From: Sphingomonas sp. JUb134
GTDB lineage: Bacteria > Pseudomonadota > Alphaproteobacteria > Sphingomonadales > Sphingomonadaceae
Length of the DNA stretch: 64,000 bases
Assembly: GCF_004341505.2 (NCBI RefSeq)
Contig: NZ_SLYP02000001.1
Coordinates: forward strand, 1,685,001-1,749,000
Direction of reading: 5' to 3'
Shown here: positions 18,208 to 27,897 of the stretch, piece after piece
How the letters are laid out: every line of letters begins with the position of its first letter
Position numbering within the stretch: the stretch's first letter is position 1
Notes under the pieces: model-generated
Seen by the model: the letters and a program-made list of their open reading frames with translations, nothing else
Database searches by the model: none
What the model was told of the DNA's origin: nothing
Position numbers and translations under genes: made by a program

Positions 18208-19505
18208 GCTGCGGGCGCTCCGATGGAGGGGAAGGGTCGGGGCAGGTGAATGTGCGCACCACGGCGCGCGACCGTGGCGACCAGCACCGCGATGCCCAGC
18301 GCCTGCCCCAGCAGCGATGCGTGGAGCACTGCCGCAAGAGGAGCACTGCCGGCCCGGGTGAGGATCGTTGCGACAACTGCGGTGACGCAGAGCGCGATGC
18401 CGCCGCTCAGGCACCGCTGCCGCAGCCAGTCCCCGCCCAGGGCTGCGATCGAGCAGTGGCTGTAGGCGGCGACACAGGCGGTGACCGCGGCAAGCGGGAC
18501 CAACTGGGGCCTTAGCGAAAGCGCCAGTTGCACCAGCGTTAGCTCGCCGATCTGCGGCACCATTGCCGCGACGGGTGCAAGCAGGAGCAATCCCGCAGCG
18601 TTGAGCGCGAAGACCAGCACTCCGGAAGCGAGTGCCGGACGCAGGTCGAACGTCCGCCGGCTCCCGCTGTCATAGTAGCGTTTGAGCCGGGTGGTGACGG
18701 TTACCGACAGGAGGGCGACCTCCAGCCCCAGGATGCGCTGATACAGCGCCACCTGAGGTGTCGCAGTGCCGTTCCCCAGGCTCGCCACGATCAGGATCGG
18801 CGCGTTGAAGGTTGCAGTCGCGACGAACGTCTCGATTCCGACCAGGCTCGATCGGCGGAGTAGGATCGCCAGGCCTGCCGCCACCTGGCGGACCCGCGCG
18901 CGCGCCAGCATCGCCGCCCCCTTCGCCCAGCTCGCCCCCGTCCGGGCGGTCGCGATCGACAGCAGGAACCCCACGAAGGTGGCGAGCAGGTACAGCAGCA
19001 GCGCCCCCTCGACGTCCACCCGCACGGCTCCCGCAAGCGACAGCGCCACGCCCACGCAGAAGAACAGCGCCGGCGCTGTTTCGACGAGGATCGCGGCGGC
19101 GACGCGTTCCTGCAGCAGCAACAGGTGACGGTTGAGGTAGGCCAGCTGGAACAGGAGGTTCGCCGCGAAACCCAGCAGGAGCGCCGCCGTCGACACCTCT
19201 GCTCGCCAGCCGTGCACCAGTAGCAACGGCAGCAGCAATGCCGTCGTGGCAAGCCGGAAGCCAAGGCTCCAGAACACCAGCACTCGTGTCGCTCGGCCGC
19301 GATGAGCCAGCCGGAACTGGTACCGGCCGATCCCGAAGTCGGCTGCTTGTGCCGCGATGCTGGCGATCGACAGCACCAGCGAGTAGCTGCCGAAGCCCTG
19401 AACCCCCATGGCCTGGGTGATCAGCACCAGCGCTGCCGCCTGCGCGGCAAGCCCCAGCCCCTTGATCGCAAAGCTGGCCACAGCCCCGGCTGCCCGCCCG
19501 CTCAT
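18204..19505 (-). CDS. Wzx-type flippase / oligosaccharide exporter (433 aa)
   Basis: A polytopic membrane protein with about 12-14 hydrophobic segments, beginning SFAIKGLGLAAQAAALVLITQAMGVQGFGSYSLVL. That arrangement, an amphipathic first helix and G-x-x-x-F-G near the first loop, is characteristic of MOP-superfamily polysaccharide flippases. Wzx proteins move undecaprenyl-linked repeat units to the periplasm. It lies between glycosyltransferase genes, with ATGA overlaps on both sides, as expected for a Wzx/Wzy-type cluster. Confidence 0.83.
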   Translation of the reverse strand: MSGRAAGAVASFAIKGLGLAAQAAALVLITQAMGVQGFGSYSLVLSIASIAAQAADFGIGRYQFRLAHRGRATRVLVFWSLGFRLATTALLLPLLLVHGWRAEVSTAALLLGFAANLLFQLAYLNRHLLLLQERVAAAILVETAPALFFCVGVALSLAGAVRVDVEGALLLYLLATFVGFLLSIATARTGASWAKGAAMLARARVRQVAAGLAILLRRSSLVGIETFVATATFNAPILIVASLGNGTATPQVALYQRILGLEVALLSVTVTTRLKRYYDSGSRRTFDLRPALASGVLVFALNAAGLLLLAPVAAMVPQIGELTLVQLALSLRPQLVPLAAVTACVAAYSHCSIAALGGDWLRQRCLSGGIALCVTAVVATILTRAGSAPLAAVLHASLLGQALGIAVLVATVARRGAHIHLPRPFPSIGAPAA

Positions 19506-20725
19506 GCGGCAACCGCCTCCACCTGCGCGACGAAGCCGGCCAGGATCGCCCGGCGGCTCCAGCGTGCCTCGGCCCGCCTGCGAGCCGCGATCCCCATGGC
19601 CGCCGACCTGGGACCATCGTCGATCAGCGTGGCGATCGCCTCGGCCATGGCGGCGGGGTCGCCCGGCGGCGTTACCAGCCCGCATCCCTCCACCTCGCGC
19701 GCGAGGCCCGATCCGGCGGCTGCGGTAGCCACGACAGGGTGCCCGCTCGCGAGCATGTTCGCGAGCTTGGATGGCAGCACCAGATCGGCCGCTCCGGCGG
19801 CCTGCGGCAGCAGGTGCACGCTCGCCAGACCCAGCAGCGCACCCATCCGCTCGGCGGGTTGGAGGGGATGAAACTGGATGTTGGTGAGGGCCGCGGCCCG
19901 TGCTTCCAGCATGGCTCGGTTCGGCCCCTCGCCGCAGATGACGAAGACGATGTCCTCGCGATGGGCGAGCCGGTGCGCCGCCTCGACCAGGATCTCGATG
20001 CCCTGCTTGTTGGCGATGTTGCCGGAATAGAGCGCGACGTGCCGGTTCCCCAGACCCCATTCGCTGCGGTATCCGGATGGCACGTCCAATGGCGCGATCG
20101 TATCCAGCTCCGCCCAGTTGCGGAACTCGACCACACGCTCGGCCGGAACGCCCTTCTGCTCCAGGCGGCGGCACATCTGCGGCGAGATGCTGCTGACAGT
20201 CTGGGCGGATCTCAGTGCCATTGCCTCGAAGGCGTGTGCCAGTCGCGCAAGTGGACCCGCGCCCTCCAGCAGGCCCGTCGCAAATGCTGCCTCCACTTCG
20301 AAATCCTGGACGTGGATCCACAGCGGCGCGCCCGCGATCCGCGCCGCCAGCTTGGCGACGGGAACGGACAAAAGGCAGGGCGCCACCGTCAGTACCAGCT
20401 GCGGTCGAAAGCGGGCTGCCGCTGCCAGCATCGGGGGCAGGGCCGCGAGCGCAAAGCTCAGGTGATGCGCCACCCGGCGGGCGCCTGATGGTTGCCTGGG
20501 CACATACAAGGGGCAGCGCCAGATCGTCGTCGTGCCGCGCGTTTCGCGGCTGTAGAGCGTGCGCGAACATCCCGGGGCGAGTGCCCAGCCGGGATAATAG
20601 GGCTTGGCAGTGACCAGCTGCACCTCGTGGCCCGCCGCTGCCAGGGTCGCAACGGCTCCTGCCGTATAGGGCCCAATTCCAACGGGTTCCGGCGCATGGT
20701 TGATGCCCAGGATCAGGATGCGCAT
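19502..20725 (-). CDS. wcaI: WcaI-family glycosyltransferase (407 aa)
   Basis: A GT-B family 4 enzyme closely following the WcaI pattern: [79 protein letters not shown] and VLPSKLANMLASGHPVVATA. In colanic acid synthesis WcaI is a fucosyltransferase-type enzyme of the repeat unit. The overlap with the downstream-numbered fcl gene is 13 bases. With gmd and fcl beside it, a GDP-fucose donor is likely, though that is inference. Confidence 0.9.
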   Translation of the reverse strand: MRILILGINHAPEPVGIGPYTAGAVATLAAAGHEVQLVTAKPYYPGWALAPGCSRTLYSRETRGTTTIWRCPLYVPRQPSGARRVAHHLSFALAALPPMLAAAARFRPQLVLTVAPCLLSVPVAKLAARIAGAPLWIHVQDFEVEAAFATGLLEGAGPLARLAHAFEAMALRSAQTVSSISPQMCRRLEQKGVPAERVVEFRNWAELDTIAPLDVPSGYRSEWGLGNRHVALYSGNIANKQGIEILVEAAHRLAHREDIVFVICGEGPNRAMLEARAAALTNIQFHPLQPAERMGALLGLASVHLLPQAAGAADLVLPSKLANMLASGHPVVATAAAGSGLAREVEGCGLVTPPGDPAAMAEAIATLIDDGPRSAAMGIAARRRAEARWSRRAILAGFVAQVEAVAA

Positions 20726-21669
20726 GGCCGTACCTGCTGCTGATAATGGGCGTACACCTGGGCGATTCCGTCGCGCAGCCCGATGCGAGGCTGCCAACCG
20801 GTGGCCCGTAGGCGGCGGCTGTCGAGCAACTTGTGCGGTGTGCCGTCGGGCCTCGTCCGGTCGCAGCGGATGCCGCCTGCGAATTCCACCACCTCCGCCA
20901 CCAGGCGGGCCAGGTCGAGGATGGAGATATCCTCGCCGGAACCGATGTTTACATGGTACTCTTGCGAGTAGATGTGCATCAGGTGCACGCACGCATCGGC
21001 AAGATCGTCCACGTGCAGGAACTCGCGACGAGGCGTGCCGCTGCCCCAAATCTCCAGCGCGTCGGCACCGCTCAGCTTTGCGGCATGCGCCTTCCGGATC
21101 AGGGCCGGAAGGACGTGGCTCGTCTCCAGGTCGAAGTTGTCGCCCGGGCCGTAGAGGTTGGTGGGCATGACCGAGATGAAGTCGCAGCCGTGCTGGCGAC
21201 GATAGGCCTGGCAGAGCTTGATGCCCGCGATCTTGGCTACCGCGTACCATTGGTTGGTCGGCTCCAGCGGCCCGGTGAGCAGCGCTTCCTCCGGGATCGG
21301 CTGGTCGGCGAACTTCGGGTAGATGCAGCTGGACCCCAGCAGCATCAGCTTGCCGACGCCCGTGCGGTACGCCGCCTCCACCACGTTCGCCTCGATCAGC
21401 AGGTTGTCGTACAGGAAGTCCGCCGGCGCGCGATCGTTGGCGAGGATGCCGCCGACCTTGGCCGCCGCAAGGAAGATGGCATCGGGACGATGGGCCGCCA
21501 TCCACCCCTCCACGGCACCCTGCCGCCGGAGGTCGAGTTCGGCACGCCCGGCGGTGAGGATCGTGCAGGCTTCGCGCCCGAGCCGCCGGACCAGCGCGGA
21601 GCCGACCATGCCGCGATGCCCTGCGACCCACACGCGCTTGCCGGCGAGGGGGAAGCCGTCACTCGGCAC
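20713..21669 (-). CDS. fcl: GDP-L-fucose synthase (318 aa)
   Basis: This enzyme epimerises and reduces GDP-4-keto-6-deoxymannose to GDP-L-fucose with NADPH. It is an extended SDR with [14 protein letters not shown] at about 17-30, the Ser-Tyr-Lys set in [10 protein letters not shown] and [12 protein letters not shown], and [13 protein letters not shown], typical of WcaG/Fcl. Length matches the family. The start is a GTG at 21669 that overlaps the end of gmd by 11 bases; no other in-frame start keeps the Rossmann strand. It follows gmd directly, the standard pairing. Confidence 0.95.
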   Translation of the reverse strand: MPSDGFPLAGKRVWVAGHRGMVGSALVRRLGREACTILTAGRAELDLRRQGAVEGWMAAHRPDAIFLAAAKVGGILANDRAPADFLYDNLLIEANVVEAAYRTGVGKLMLLGSSCIYPKFADQPIPEEALLTGPLEPTNQWYAVAKIAGIKLCQAYRRQHGCDFISVMPTNLYGPGDNFDLETSHVLPALIRKAHAAKLSGADALEIWGSGTPRREFLHVDDLADACVHLMHIYSQEYHVNIGSGEDISILDLARLVAEVVEFAGGIRCDRTRPDGTPHKLLDSRRLRATGWQPRIGLRDGIAQVYAHYQQQVRPCAS

Positions 21670-22726
21670 TGCACCGCTGCTCCCGTGCGACGGCGATCAG
21701 GTCTTCGCGCACCATTTCGGCGCACAGGGCATCCCACTTGGTGCCGTGCTCCCAGCCCAGACGCTCGCGTGCCTTGCTCGGGTCGCCGATCAGCAGGTCC
21801 ACTTCGGTCGGCCGGAAGTAGCGCGGGTCGACCTCCACCAACGTCTGGCCGGTACGCGCGCAGACGCCGGTCTCGGCCACGCCGGATCCGCGCCATTCGA
21901 GCGGGAGCTCGACGAGCTCGAATGCCTTGGCGACGAAGTCACGCACCAGCGTGGTTTCGCCGGTCGCCAGGACGTAATCGTCCGCCCAGTCCTGCTGCAG
22001 CATCATCCACATGCCGCGGACATATTCGCGGGCATGGCCCCAATCGCGCCGCGCATCGAGGTTGCCGAGGTAGAGCTTGTCCTGGAGCCCCAGCTTGATG
22101 GCAGCGGCCGCTCGGGTGATCTTGCGGGTGACGAAGGTCTCGCCGCGCAACGGGCTCTCATGGTTGAAGAGGATCCCGTTGGAGGCATGCACACCGTAAG
22201 CCTCGCGGTAGTTCACGACCATCCAGTAGGCGTAAAGCTTGGCGGCGGCATACGGGCTGCGCGGGTAGAAGGGTGTGGTCTCGCGCTGCGGTACTTCCTG
22301 CACCAGCCCGTAAAGCTCCGAGGTGGACGCCTGATAGAAGCGCGTCCTGTCCCCCAGCTTGAGCAGCCGGATCGCCTCCAGCAGCCGGAGCGTGCCGACT
22401 GCATCGGCATTGGCGGTATATTCCGGCGTCTCGAAGCTTACCGCGACATGGCTCTGCGCGGCGAGGTTGTAGATCTCGTCCGGCTGCGTCTCCTGCACCA
22501 CCCGGATCAGGTTGGTGCTGTCGGTCATGTCGCCATAGTGGAGGATGAAGCGGGGCTCCTCGACATGCGGATCCTGGTAGAGATGCTCGATCCGCGACGT
22601 GTTGAAGGAGGAGGATCGCCGCTTGATCCCGTGCACGGTGTAGCCTTTGGACAGCAGCAGCTCGGACAGATAGGCGCCGTCCTGGCCGGTGATGCCGGTG
22701 ATCAATGCGGTCTTGCCGGTGCTCAC
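21659..22726 (-). CDS. gmd: GDP-mannose 4,6-dehydratase (355 aa)
   Basis: Gmd turns GDP-D-mannose into GDP-4-keto-6-deoxy-D-mannose, the first step to GDP-L-fucose or GDP-D-rhamnose. The protein starts [20 protein letters not shown], has [17 protein letters not shown], the catalytic set STSELYG and [15 protein letters not shown], and [14 protein letters not shown]. These are near-invariant in Gmd. GTG start at 22726 with GGGGGAGAA upstream at about 8 bases. The downstream fcl overlap indicates that fucose is the product. No GDP-mannose-producing genes (manC, manB) are in the window. Confidence 0.96.
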   Translation of the reverse strand: MSTGKTALITGITGQDGAYLSELLLSKGYTVHGIKRRSSSFNTSRIEHLYQDPHVEEPRFILHYGDMTDSTNLIRVVQETQPDEIYNLAAQSHVAVSFETPEYTANADAVGTLRLLEAIRLLKLGDRTRFYQASTSELYGLVQEVPQRETTPFYPRSPYAAAKLYAYWMVVNYREAYGVHASNGILFNHESPLRGETFVTRKITRAAAAIKLGLQDKLYLGNLDARRDWGHAREYVRGMWMMLQQDWADDYVLATGETTLVRDFVAKAFELVELPLEWRGSGVAETGVCARTGQTLVEVDPRYFRPTEVDLLIGDPSKARERLGWEHGTKWDALCAEMVREDLIAVAREQRCSAE

Positions 22727-22751
22727 GGTTCGTTCTCCCCCTGAAAGATCG

Positions 22752-23507
22752 TCAGCGTCTGGTTGTCTGCTCCACGTCTCTTGTCCGTGCGTTCGGGCCG
22801 GTCGACGCGCAGGTCGCGCGCCACAGGTGAGATGCGGCCTGCCAGGCGCCGCGGTCGAACAGGGTCCGTACCGTCGCCGCGACGGCTTTGCAGTCGACGG
22901 GCATGCCGCCGGCGCGGGCCCGCTGCAGCACTGCGATCCGCCGGGCGAGTGGTGTGCCGGAGAGGGCGCCGGTGCTCGCGACAAATGCTTCCCGCCAGTT
23001 CGATGCAGCCAGGAGGTGCGTCGCCAGTGCCGAACGGCCAGCGGGCGAGGCTTCCAACTGCAAGAGCGCCGCATGGATGGCCGCGCTGCGCTGCCCGGTA
23101 CGCAGCAGCGCGTCGAGCCGCTCGGCCGCAAGCGCGTAGTCCTGCGCTTCCAGGCCGACACCCAGCCAATAGAGCTGCGCGGCCGGATTGCGCCATCCGA
23201 GCCGCGCGCTGACCGCAAAGGCATCGTGCGCAGGTAGCGGATCGCCCGACTTCAGGTCCACCGCACCCAGCAAGGCGCTCGCGCCAGCGTTCATCGGGCT
23301 GGCGGCGACCGCGGCTGCCGCGCGAGCGCGCGCCGCCATCGGATCGGCCGAGACGAACGCCTCCCGCGCCGCCCGGATTGAGGCACCGGACGCGAGACGT
23401 GCTGGCAGCAGGCCGAGCGGCACGCCCATACGGTCGGCGGCACTGGCGAGGCACGCAAGCGCTAGCGGCACGGGGCCTACGATCGTCAGGATCGCACGCG
23501 CGCTCAT
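22752..23507 (-). CDS. Helical-repeat protein of the EPS operon (251 aa), hypothetical
   Basis: No characterised family recognised. A hydrophobic N-terminus ([17 protein letters not shown]) suggests a signal or membrane anchor. The rest is Ala- and Leu-rich and reads as consecutive helix pairs of TPR type (for example [27 protein letters not shown], written here as one helix pair around residues 110-140). Its start overlaps the wzc stop by 4 bases, and the gmd start lies 25 bases beyond its stop, so it belongs to the export part of the operon. A scaffold role with Wzc is a guess. Confidence 0.65.
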   Translation of the reverse strand: MSARAILTIVGPVPLALACLASAADRMGVPLGLLPARLASGASIRAAREAFVSADPMAARARAAAAVAASPMNAGASALLGAVDLKSGDPLPAHDAFAVSARLGWRNPAAQLYWLGVGLEAQDYALAAERLDALLRTGQRSAAIHAALLQLEASPAGRSALATHLLAASNWREAFVASTGALSGTPLARRIAVLQRARAGGMPVDCKAVAATVRTLFDRGAWQAASHLWRATCASTGPNARTRDVEQTTRR

Positions 23508-25690
23508 TCGGCCGCCTGCCGGAGCGTGTCGGGCTCGCCATAGTTGTAGTAGCCGCTGCGGTAGTAGCGTTGGCCGGCGCCAGCCTTCCGCAGGTCGAAC
23601 TTGGTGAGCACCACGCCCAGTATGGCGGCGCGTTCGGCGCGCAGCCGGCGCAGCGCCGCCTTGGTGGCGCCCCTGCCGCGACGCCCTGCCTCGACCACGA
23701 ACACCGTCGCCTCCGCCTGCGCGGCGAGCGTCGGCGCATCCGCGAGGCCGAGCACCGGCGGCGCATCGAGCACGATCGCCTCGAACCGCTCCACCAGCGT
23801 AGCCATCATCTCCGCCATGCTCGCGCTGCCAAGGAGCTCCGCAGGGTTCGGCGCCGCCGGACCCGCCGTCAGGACAGCGAAACCGAGCGCCTGCGCGTGC
23901 TGCAACGCGCTTTCCAGCCGTGCCTCGCGGGCGAGCACGTCGCTCACTCCGCAGCCGTTCGGAAGGTCGAGCATCCGGTGGAGCGACGGCCGGCGAAGAT
24001 CGAGGTCGACCAGCACGACCCGCTTGCCGAGGCGCGCGAGGCCGGCGGCGATCGCATAGCTCGAGGTCGACTTGCCTTCGCCCGGCTGGCTGCTCGTCAC
24101 CAGGAGCGTACGCGGTAGCCCGTGCGGGCTGGCATGCAGCAGCGCGCTGCGCAGCGCATTATACGCCTCGCCGGCGGGGGACCGTGGCCGCGCCGCCTCG
24201 GCCGCGATGTCCTGGACCAGCGGAATGGCTCCCAGCAGGGGGAGGCCCAGCTTGCCCTCGACCTCATCAGGTGCCCGCACCGCGTCGTCGAACTGCTCGC
24301 GCACCAGCACCGCCGCGCCTGCCAGGATCAGGCCGAGTGCCAGCGCGGCGACCAGGTTGAGCGCCAGTTTCGGTGAAGAGGGGGCAAGCGGCGGCTCGGC
24401 CACATCGACGATCGACAGGTTGTTCGCGTTGATCCCCGCTGCGGCGCTCAGCTCCTTGTAGCGCTGGAGCAGCCCGTCATAGAGGGTGCGATTGGTGTCC
24501 GCCTCCCGTGCCAGGATGGCGTAGCGCACGCTGCGGTCCTGCTCGGCAAGCGTAGCTCCCTTAAGCGCGTCCACCTGCTCCGCCAGCGCGCGTTCGCGGC
24601 CCAGCGCATCGCGATACTGGTCGTGGATCGAGCTGCGGATGGCCGTCGCAAGGGTGGAGACCTGCCGGTCCAGCTCCGCCTGCTGGGCCTCCAGCTGGCG
24701 CACGCCGGGATGCCCGCTCAGGTGGCGTGCGCGTTCACGCTGCAGCTCGGCGGCGCCGGCTGCGCGCTGCTCCAGCAGTCGTTCGACGGCCTGATTGCCG
24801 AGTACCTCCGGTATGTTGAGGACGGGCACCTGCGCGATCGAGCGCCACTTCTGTTCGGCGGCGATGCGGGCGGCGCGGGCGTCATTGGCGGCGGCGTTCA
24901 GCTGTACGAGGCTGGCCGCGGTGACCGAGCCCGGCATGCCGGAGGGCGATCCTTCATCGGCGTCCGCGGTTCGGATGAGCCGGGCCGCTCGCGCATAACG
25001 GGTCAGGGCGCGCTCCGATTCCTCCAGCCGCAGCTTTGCGGCCGCCAGCTGGCGCGACAGGAATTCGCGCGCATATGCGGAGCTGTCGAACTTCCGCTGA
25101 AGGTTCGCCTCGATGAACTCGCCAGCGTAGGCGTTGGCGACGCGTGCGGCGATCTCCGCGTCGGTGCTCTCGAACGCGAGCCTGGCGACGCGGGAGTTGC
25201 GCGGCAGTTCGACGGCGAGATGCTCCTGGAGCAGCCGCAGGGTCGCTTCCCGGCTGCGGGCGGTTCCGGCTGCGGTCGGCGCCTCCTGCGGCAGCGGTGC
25301 CTCCATCGCACGAAAGAAGGCGGCATCACCGAACAGCTTCAGCCGCTCCGCCACCCGGATCGCGAGCGCCCGGCTCCGCAACACGTCCGCCTGGGTCTGA
25401 AGAAAGCGCTCCGCATCGGCATAGCCGGCCTGCGGCTGCACCTCGGTGCCTTCCAGCACGCGATCGGCTTCCTGGTCGATCTGGATGCTGGCGGTTGCGA
25501 CATATCTGGGGCTGATCAACAGCGTCACGATCAGGCCGCCAAGCAGTGCCGTTGCCAGCGTCGCGGCGATGAGCAGGCGATTGCGGCCGAGCATCGCGAG
25601 CAGCGCCGTCAGGTCGAAGCGGAGGGTCGCGTCGGGCGCCGGTTCCGCGGCTCGGGGCAGGGGAGCGACGGGTACGGAGGCGAGGGACAA
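23504..25690 (-). CDS. wzc: Wzc-like polysaccharide co-polymerase / BY-kinase (728 aa)
   Basis: An inner-membrane polysaccharide co-polymerase fused to a bacterial tyrosine kinase. N-terminal membrane segment at about 35-55, a long periplasmic coiled-coil region with a Wzz domain, a second membrane segment at about 440-460, then the cytoplasmic kinase: Walker A QPGEGKST with Lys540, Walker A' VVLVDLDLRRP and Walker B AIVLDAPPVLG. The C-terminus has a tyrosine cluster (Tyr709, 710, 714, 715, 717) for autophosphorylation, which controls chain length and assembly with Wza. TTG start, preceded by AGGAGC at 7 bases. It lies 11 bases downstream of the wza-like gene. Confidence 0.92.
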   Translation of the reverse strand: MSLASVPVAPLPRAAEPAPDATLRFDLTALLAMLGRNRLLIAATLATALLGGLIVTLLISPRYVATASIQIDQEADRVLEGTEVQPQAGYADAERFLQTQADVLRSRALAIRVAERLKLFGDAAFFRAMEAPLPQEAPTAAGTARSREATLRLLQEHLAVELPRNSRVARLAFESTDAEIAARVANAYAGEFIEANLQRKFDSSAYAREFLSRQLAAAKLRLEESERALTRYARAARLIRTADADEGSPSGMPGSVTAASLVQLNAAANDARAARIAAEQKWRSIAQVPVLNIPEVLGNQAVERLLEQRAAGAAELQRERARHLSGHPGVRQLEAQQAELDRQVSTLATAIRSSIHDQYRDALGRERALAEQVDALKGATLAEQDRSVRYAILAREADTNRTLYDGLLQRYKELSAAAGINANNLSIVDVAEPPLAPSSPKLALNLVAALALGLILAGAAVLVREQFDDAVRAPDEVEGKLGLPLLGAIPLVQDIAAEAARPRSPAGEAYNALRSALLHASPHGLPRTLLVTSSQPGEGKSTSSYAIAAGLARLGKRVVLVDLDLRRPSLHRMLDLPNGCGVSDVLAREARLESALQHAQALGFAVLTAGPAAPNPAELLGSASMAEMMATLVERFEAIVLDAPPVLGLADAPTLAAQAEATVFVVEAGRRGRGATKAALRRLRAERAAILGVVLTKFDLRKAGAGQRYYRSGYYNYGEPDTLRQAAE

Positions 25691-25701
25691 GGCCGGCGCT
25701 C

Positions 25702-26388
25702 CTAGAAGGTGCGGAACGCGCTGACGAGCGGCGCGGTGGTGAGGAAGTCGCGGAAGGCGCCTTTCACGGCGTCGAAGCCCACGACCACCACGTCGCCGCC
25801 GAGCAGCTCCGGATCGGGTGCCCGGCCGTTGCGGATCGCGGCTACGTCGAACACGGCGCCCGCGCGCCGGCCATCGATCGTACGGAACACCACCACTTCC
25901 TGCAGCCGTGCGACTCGCGTCGGACTTCGGGCGCGGGCCAGCGCCTCCAGCAGGGTCGGCGCACCCGTGATGTCGTAGACGCCGGGCATGGTGACGTTGC
26001 CCTCCACCGTCACCTGCTGCGAGACGGAGGCGGTGACCGTGACGGTGACCTGCGGGTCGACCAGATACTCGGTGCCGAGTCGCTCGGCGATCTCGCGGGA
26101 GAGCTGATGCGCCGTCTTGCCGCGGGCCTGCACGGTTCCGACCAGGGGCATCAGCAGGTTGCCGGACGCGTCGACCTGCACGTCGCGCTGCGACAGCTCC
26201 GGCTCCTGGAAAACGGTGATGGCGAGCACGTCGAGCGGGCCGATGCGGTATGCGGCGCGGGTGGTGCCGGACGCAGGCGGCGGGATCACTGCATAGGCAG
26301 CGGGCCCGTGCGGAAGCCCCGCGCGCGGCGACTGGCAGGCGGGAAGCAGCCCTGCGGCGAGCAGGACGATCGGACGCAGGCGCATCAT
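25702..26388 (-). CDS. wza: Wza-like outer-membrane polysaccharide export lipoprotein (228 aa)
   Basis: A secretin-like exporter of the Poly_export family. The lipobox LLPAC puts the lipidated residue at Cys18. YRIGPLDVLAITVFQEPELS starts the export domain, followed by QVDASGNLLMPLVGTV and one SLBB domain (VTVEGNVTMPGVYDI). It is clearly shorter than E. coli Wza (379 aa) and lacks the extra ring domains and C-terminal amphipathic helix, as in many alphaproteobacterial homologues. The first of two tandem ATG codons is preferred: GGAGG lies 6 bases upstream. ATGA overlap with the gene before it. Confidence 0.9.
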   Translation of the reverse strand: MMRLRPIVLLAAGLLPACQSPRAGLPHGPAAYAVIPPPASGTTRAAYRIGPLDVLAITVFQEPELSQRDVQVDASGNLLMPLVGTVQARGKTAHQLSREIAERLGTEYLVDPQVTVTVTASVSQQVTVEGNVTMPGVYDITGAPTLLEALARARSPTRVARLQEVVVFRTIDGRRAGAVFDVAAIRNGRAPDPELLGGDVVVVGFDAVKGAFRDFLTTAPLVSAFRTF

Positions 26389-27788
26389 GCGACCCCTCCG
26401 GATCGCGGCGGATGGGCGAGCATGCCGGCTGCGATTGCGGCGACGCAGGCGAGCGTCATCGCCCGCATCGGGTAATCGACGAAGGCGTGCAGCGCGAAGA
26501 TGCCGAGTGTGGCGAGCGCAAACAGCAGCTGGGCACGGCGCTCTCGCTCAATGCCGGCGCGCAGCAGCGGCGCGGCGCGCCGAAGGATCGCGGCGACGGC
26601 CGCGAGCAGCAGCAGCGGGGCGGCGGCTCCGGCTTCCAGGGTGAACTCCAGATAATCGTTGTGCGCGCGATTGGCGGGGGAGGAGTCCACTGTCTCCAGC
26701 CGCTCGGCCGCGGCAAAGACCGGGACGAAACTGCCGAATCCAGAGCCGGCGGGCCAGCTCCGCGCGATCGCATGCAGCGTGTCGATTCGGAGATCGGCGC
26801 GATTGTCGGGCGCCAGCGCGAACCGTTGCCAGCTATGGCGCAGTGCCGGGCTGCCGCTGGCGAGCGCCAGCGCCGCGCCGCCGATCCCCAGTGTCGCAGC
26901 CGCCCAGCCGAACGCCCGCCGCCGGTCGAAGCGCCAGGGCCGCAGCGTCAGGGGCGCGAGCATCACCGGCACGAGAACCAGCATCATCCCGGCGCGCGAG
27001 CGGGTCAGCGCCACCGAGAGCAGCAGGAACAGCGCCAGCATCGACCAGGCGAGGCGCGCAGAGAGAGTGCGCAGCAGTTCCGGACGCGAGAAGGCCAATG
27101 CGAGCATCGCGACCAGCCCGGCGAGCAACAAGTCGGCAGCGGCGTTGCGATTGGCGAACAAGCCGCTGGCGTACGTGAAGCCGCGGCTGCCGTAGAAGCG
27201 GAGCCCTCCCGCACTTCCCCTCGCCACCTGCACCACGCCGACGATGGCCGAGAGCGTGGCGGCTGCGATCACCACCGCGAGCAGCCTGGTCCGCTCGGCA
27301 AGCGGAGCATGGATCACGAACGTGAGCACCACCAGCGGCGGGATCAGGGACAGCGCCGAGGCGAGGGTGCGGTCCGGGGTCATCGACAGCGGCATCCACT
27401 GCCCGGCCGCTCCGACGAGTTGGAGCGCGGCAAGCTCCGTCTCGCGTCCCGGAAGTCCCTGCCAGAGCTGGGGCGGCAGGGGCACGAGCTGCAGGAGCGC
27501 AACGCCCGGCAATGCCGCGGCGAGGATGATCGGCAGCCGATCGACACGGACTGGGGCCTCTGCGGGGAGGAGCGACCAGAGGATCGCAGCACCGATCGCG
27601 GCGAGCTCCACCGCCAATTCCGTACGGGGTGCCGGCGATCCGCCGCCCCCGATCAGCAGCCCGACCGTCACCAGTCCCAGGCACAATGCCGCCCGGACGT
27701 CCGGCAGGCCCGTCCTCCCGGCACGATCCGCGCGTGCCGCCGCATTCCACGTTGTTGCCGAGATCATGGACGCAACTCGCGCAAGCAC
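26385..27788 (-). CDS. O-antigen ligase / Wzy-family membrane protein (467 aa)
   Basis: A polytopic inner-membrane protein with about 12 hydrophobic segments and the Wzy_C-type periplasmic loop: VALTRSRAGMMLVLVP, a long loop with TLHAIARSWPAGSGFGSF and the HNDYLEFTLEAGAAAPL motif characteristic of this superfamily (WaaL, PglL, Wzy). It polymerises or ligates glycans in the periplasm. GTG start at 27788 with GGAGCGGAA just upstream; an ATG 7 codons later is an alternative. Being beside wza and wzc, it is a good candidate for the polymerase of this cluster, competing with the membrane protein at the other end. Confidence 0.82.
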   Translation of the reverse strand: MLARVASMISATTWNAAARADRAGRTGLPDVRAALCLGLVTVGLLIGGGGSPAPRTELAVELAAIGAAILWSLLPAEAPVRVDRLPIILAAALPGVALLQLVPLPPQLWQGLPGRETELAALQLVGAAGQWMPLSMTPDRTLASALSLIPPLVVLTFVIHAPLAERTRLLAVVIAAATLSAIVGVVQVARGSAGGLRFYGSRGFTYASGLFANRNAAADLLLAGLVAMLALAFSRPELLRTLSARLAWSMLALFLLLSVALTRSRAGMMLVLVPVMLAPLTLRPWRFDRRRAFGWAAATLGIGGAALALASGSPALRHSWQRFALAPDNRADLRIDTLHAIARSWPAGSGFGSFVPVFAAAERLETVDSSPANRAHNDYLEFTLEAGAAAPLLLLAAVAAILRRAAPLLRAGIERERRAQLLFALATLGIFALHAFVDYPMRAMTLACVAAIAAGMLAHPPRSGGVA

Positions 27789-27897
27789 GGTTCCGCTCCG
27801 GCCGGAGCGACCGCGACAGGAAGGGAGCGGGCGCCGGCGGTTGCCGGCGCGCCATGCGATGTTCGGATCGCGCCGGTTGGCGGCGCGATGCCGGCGA

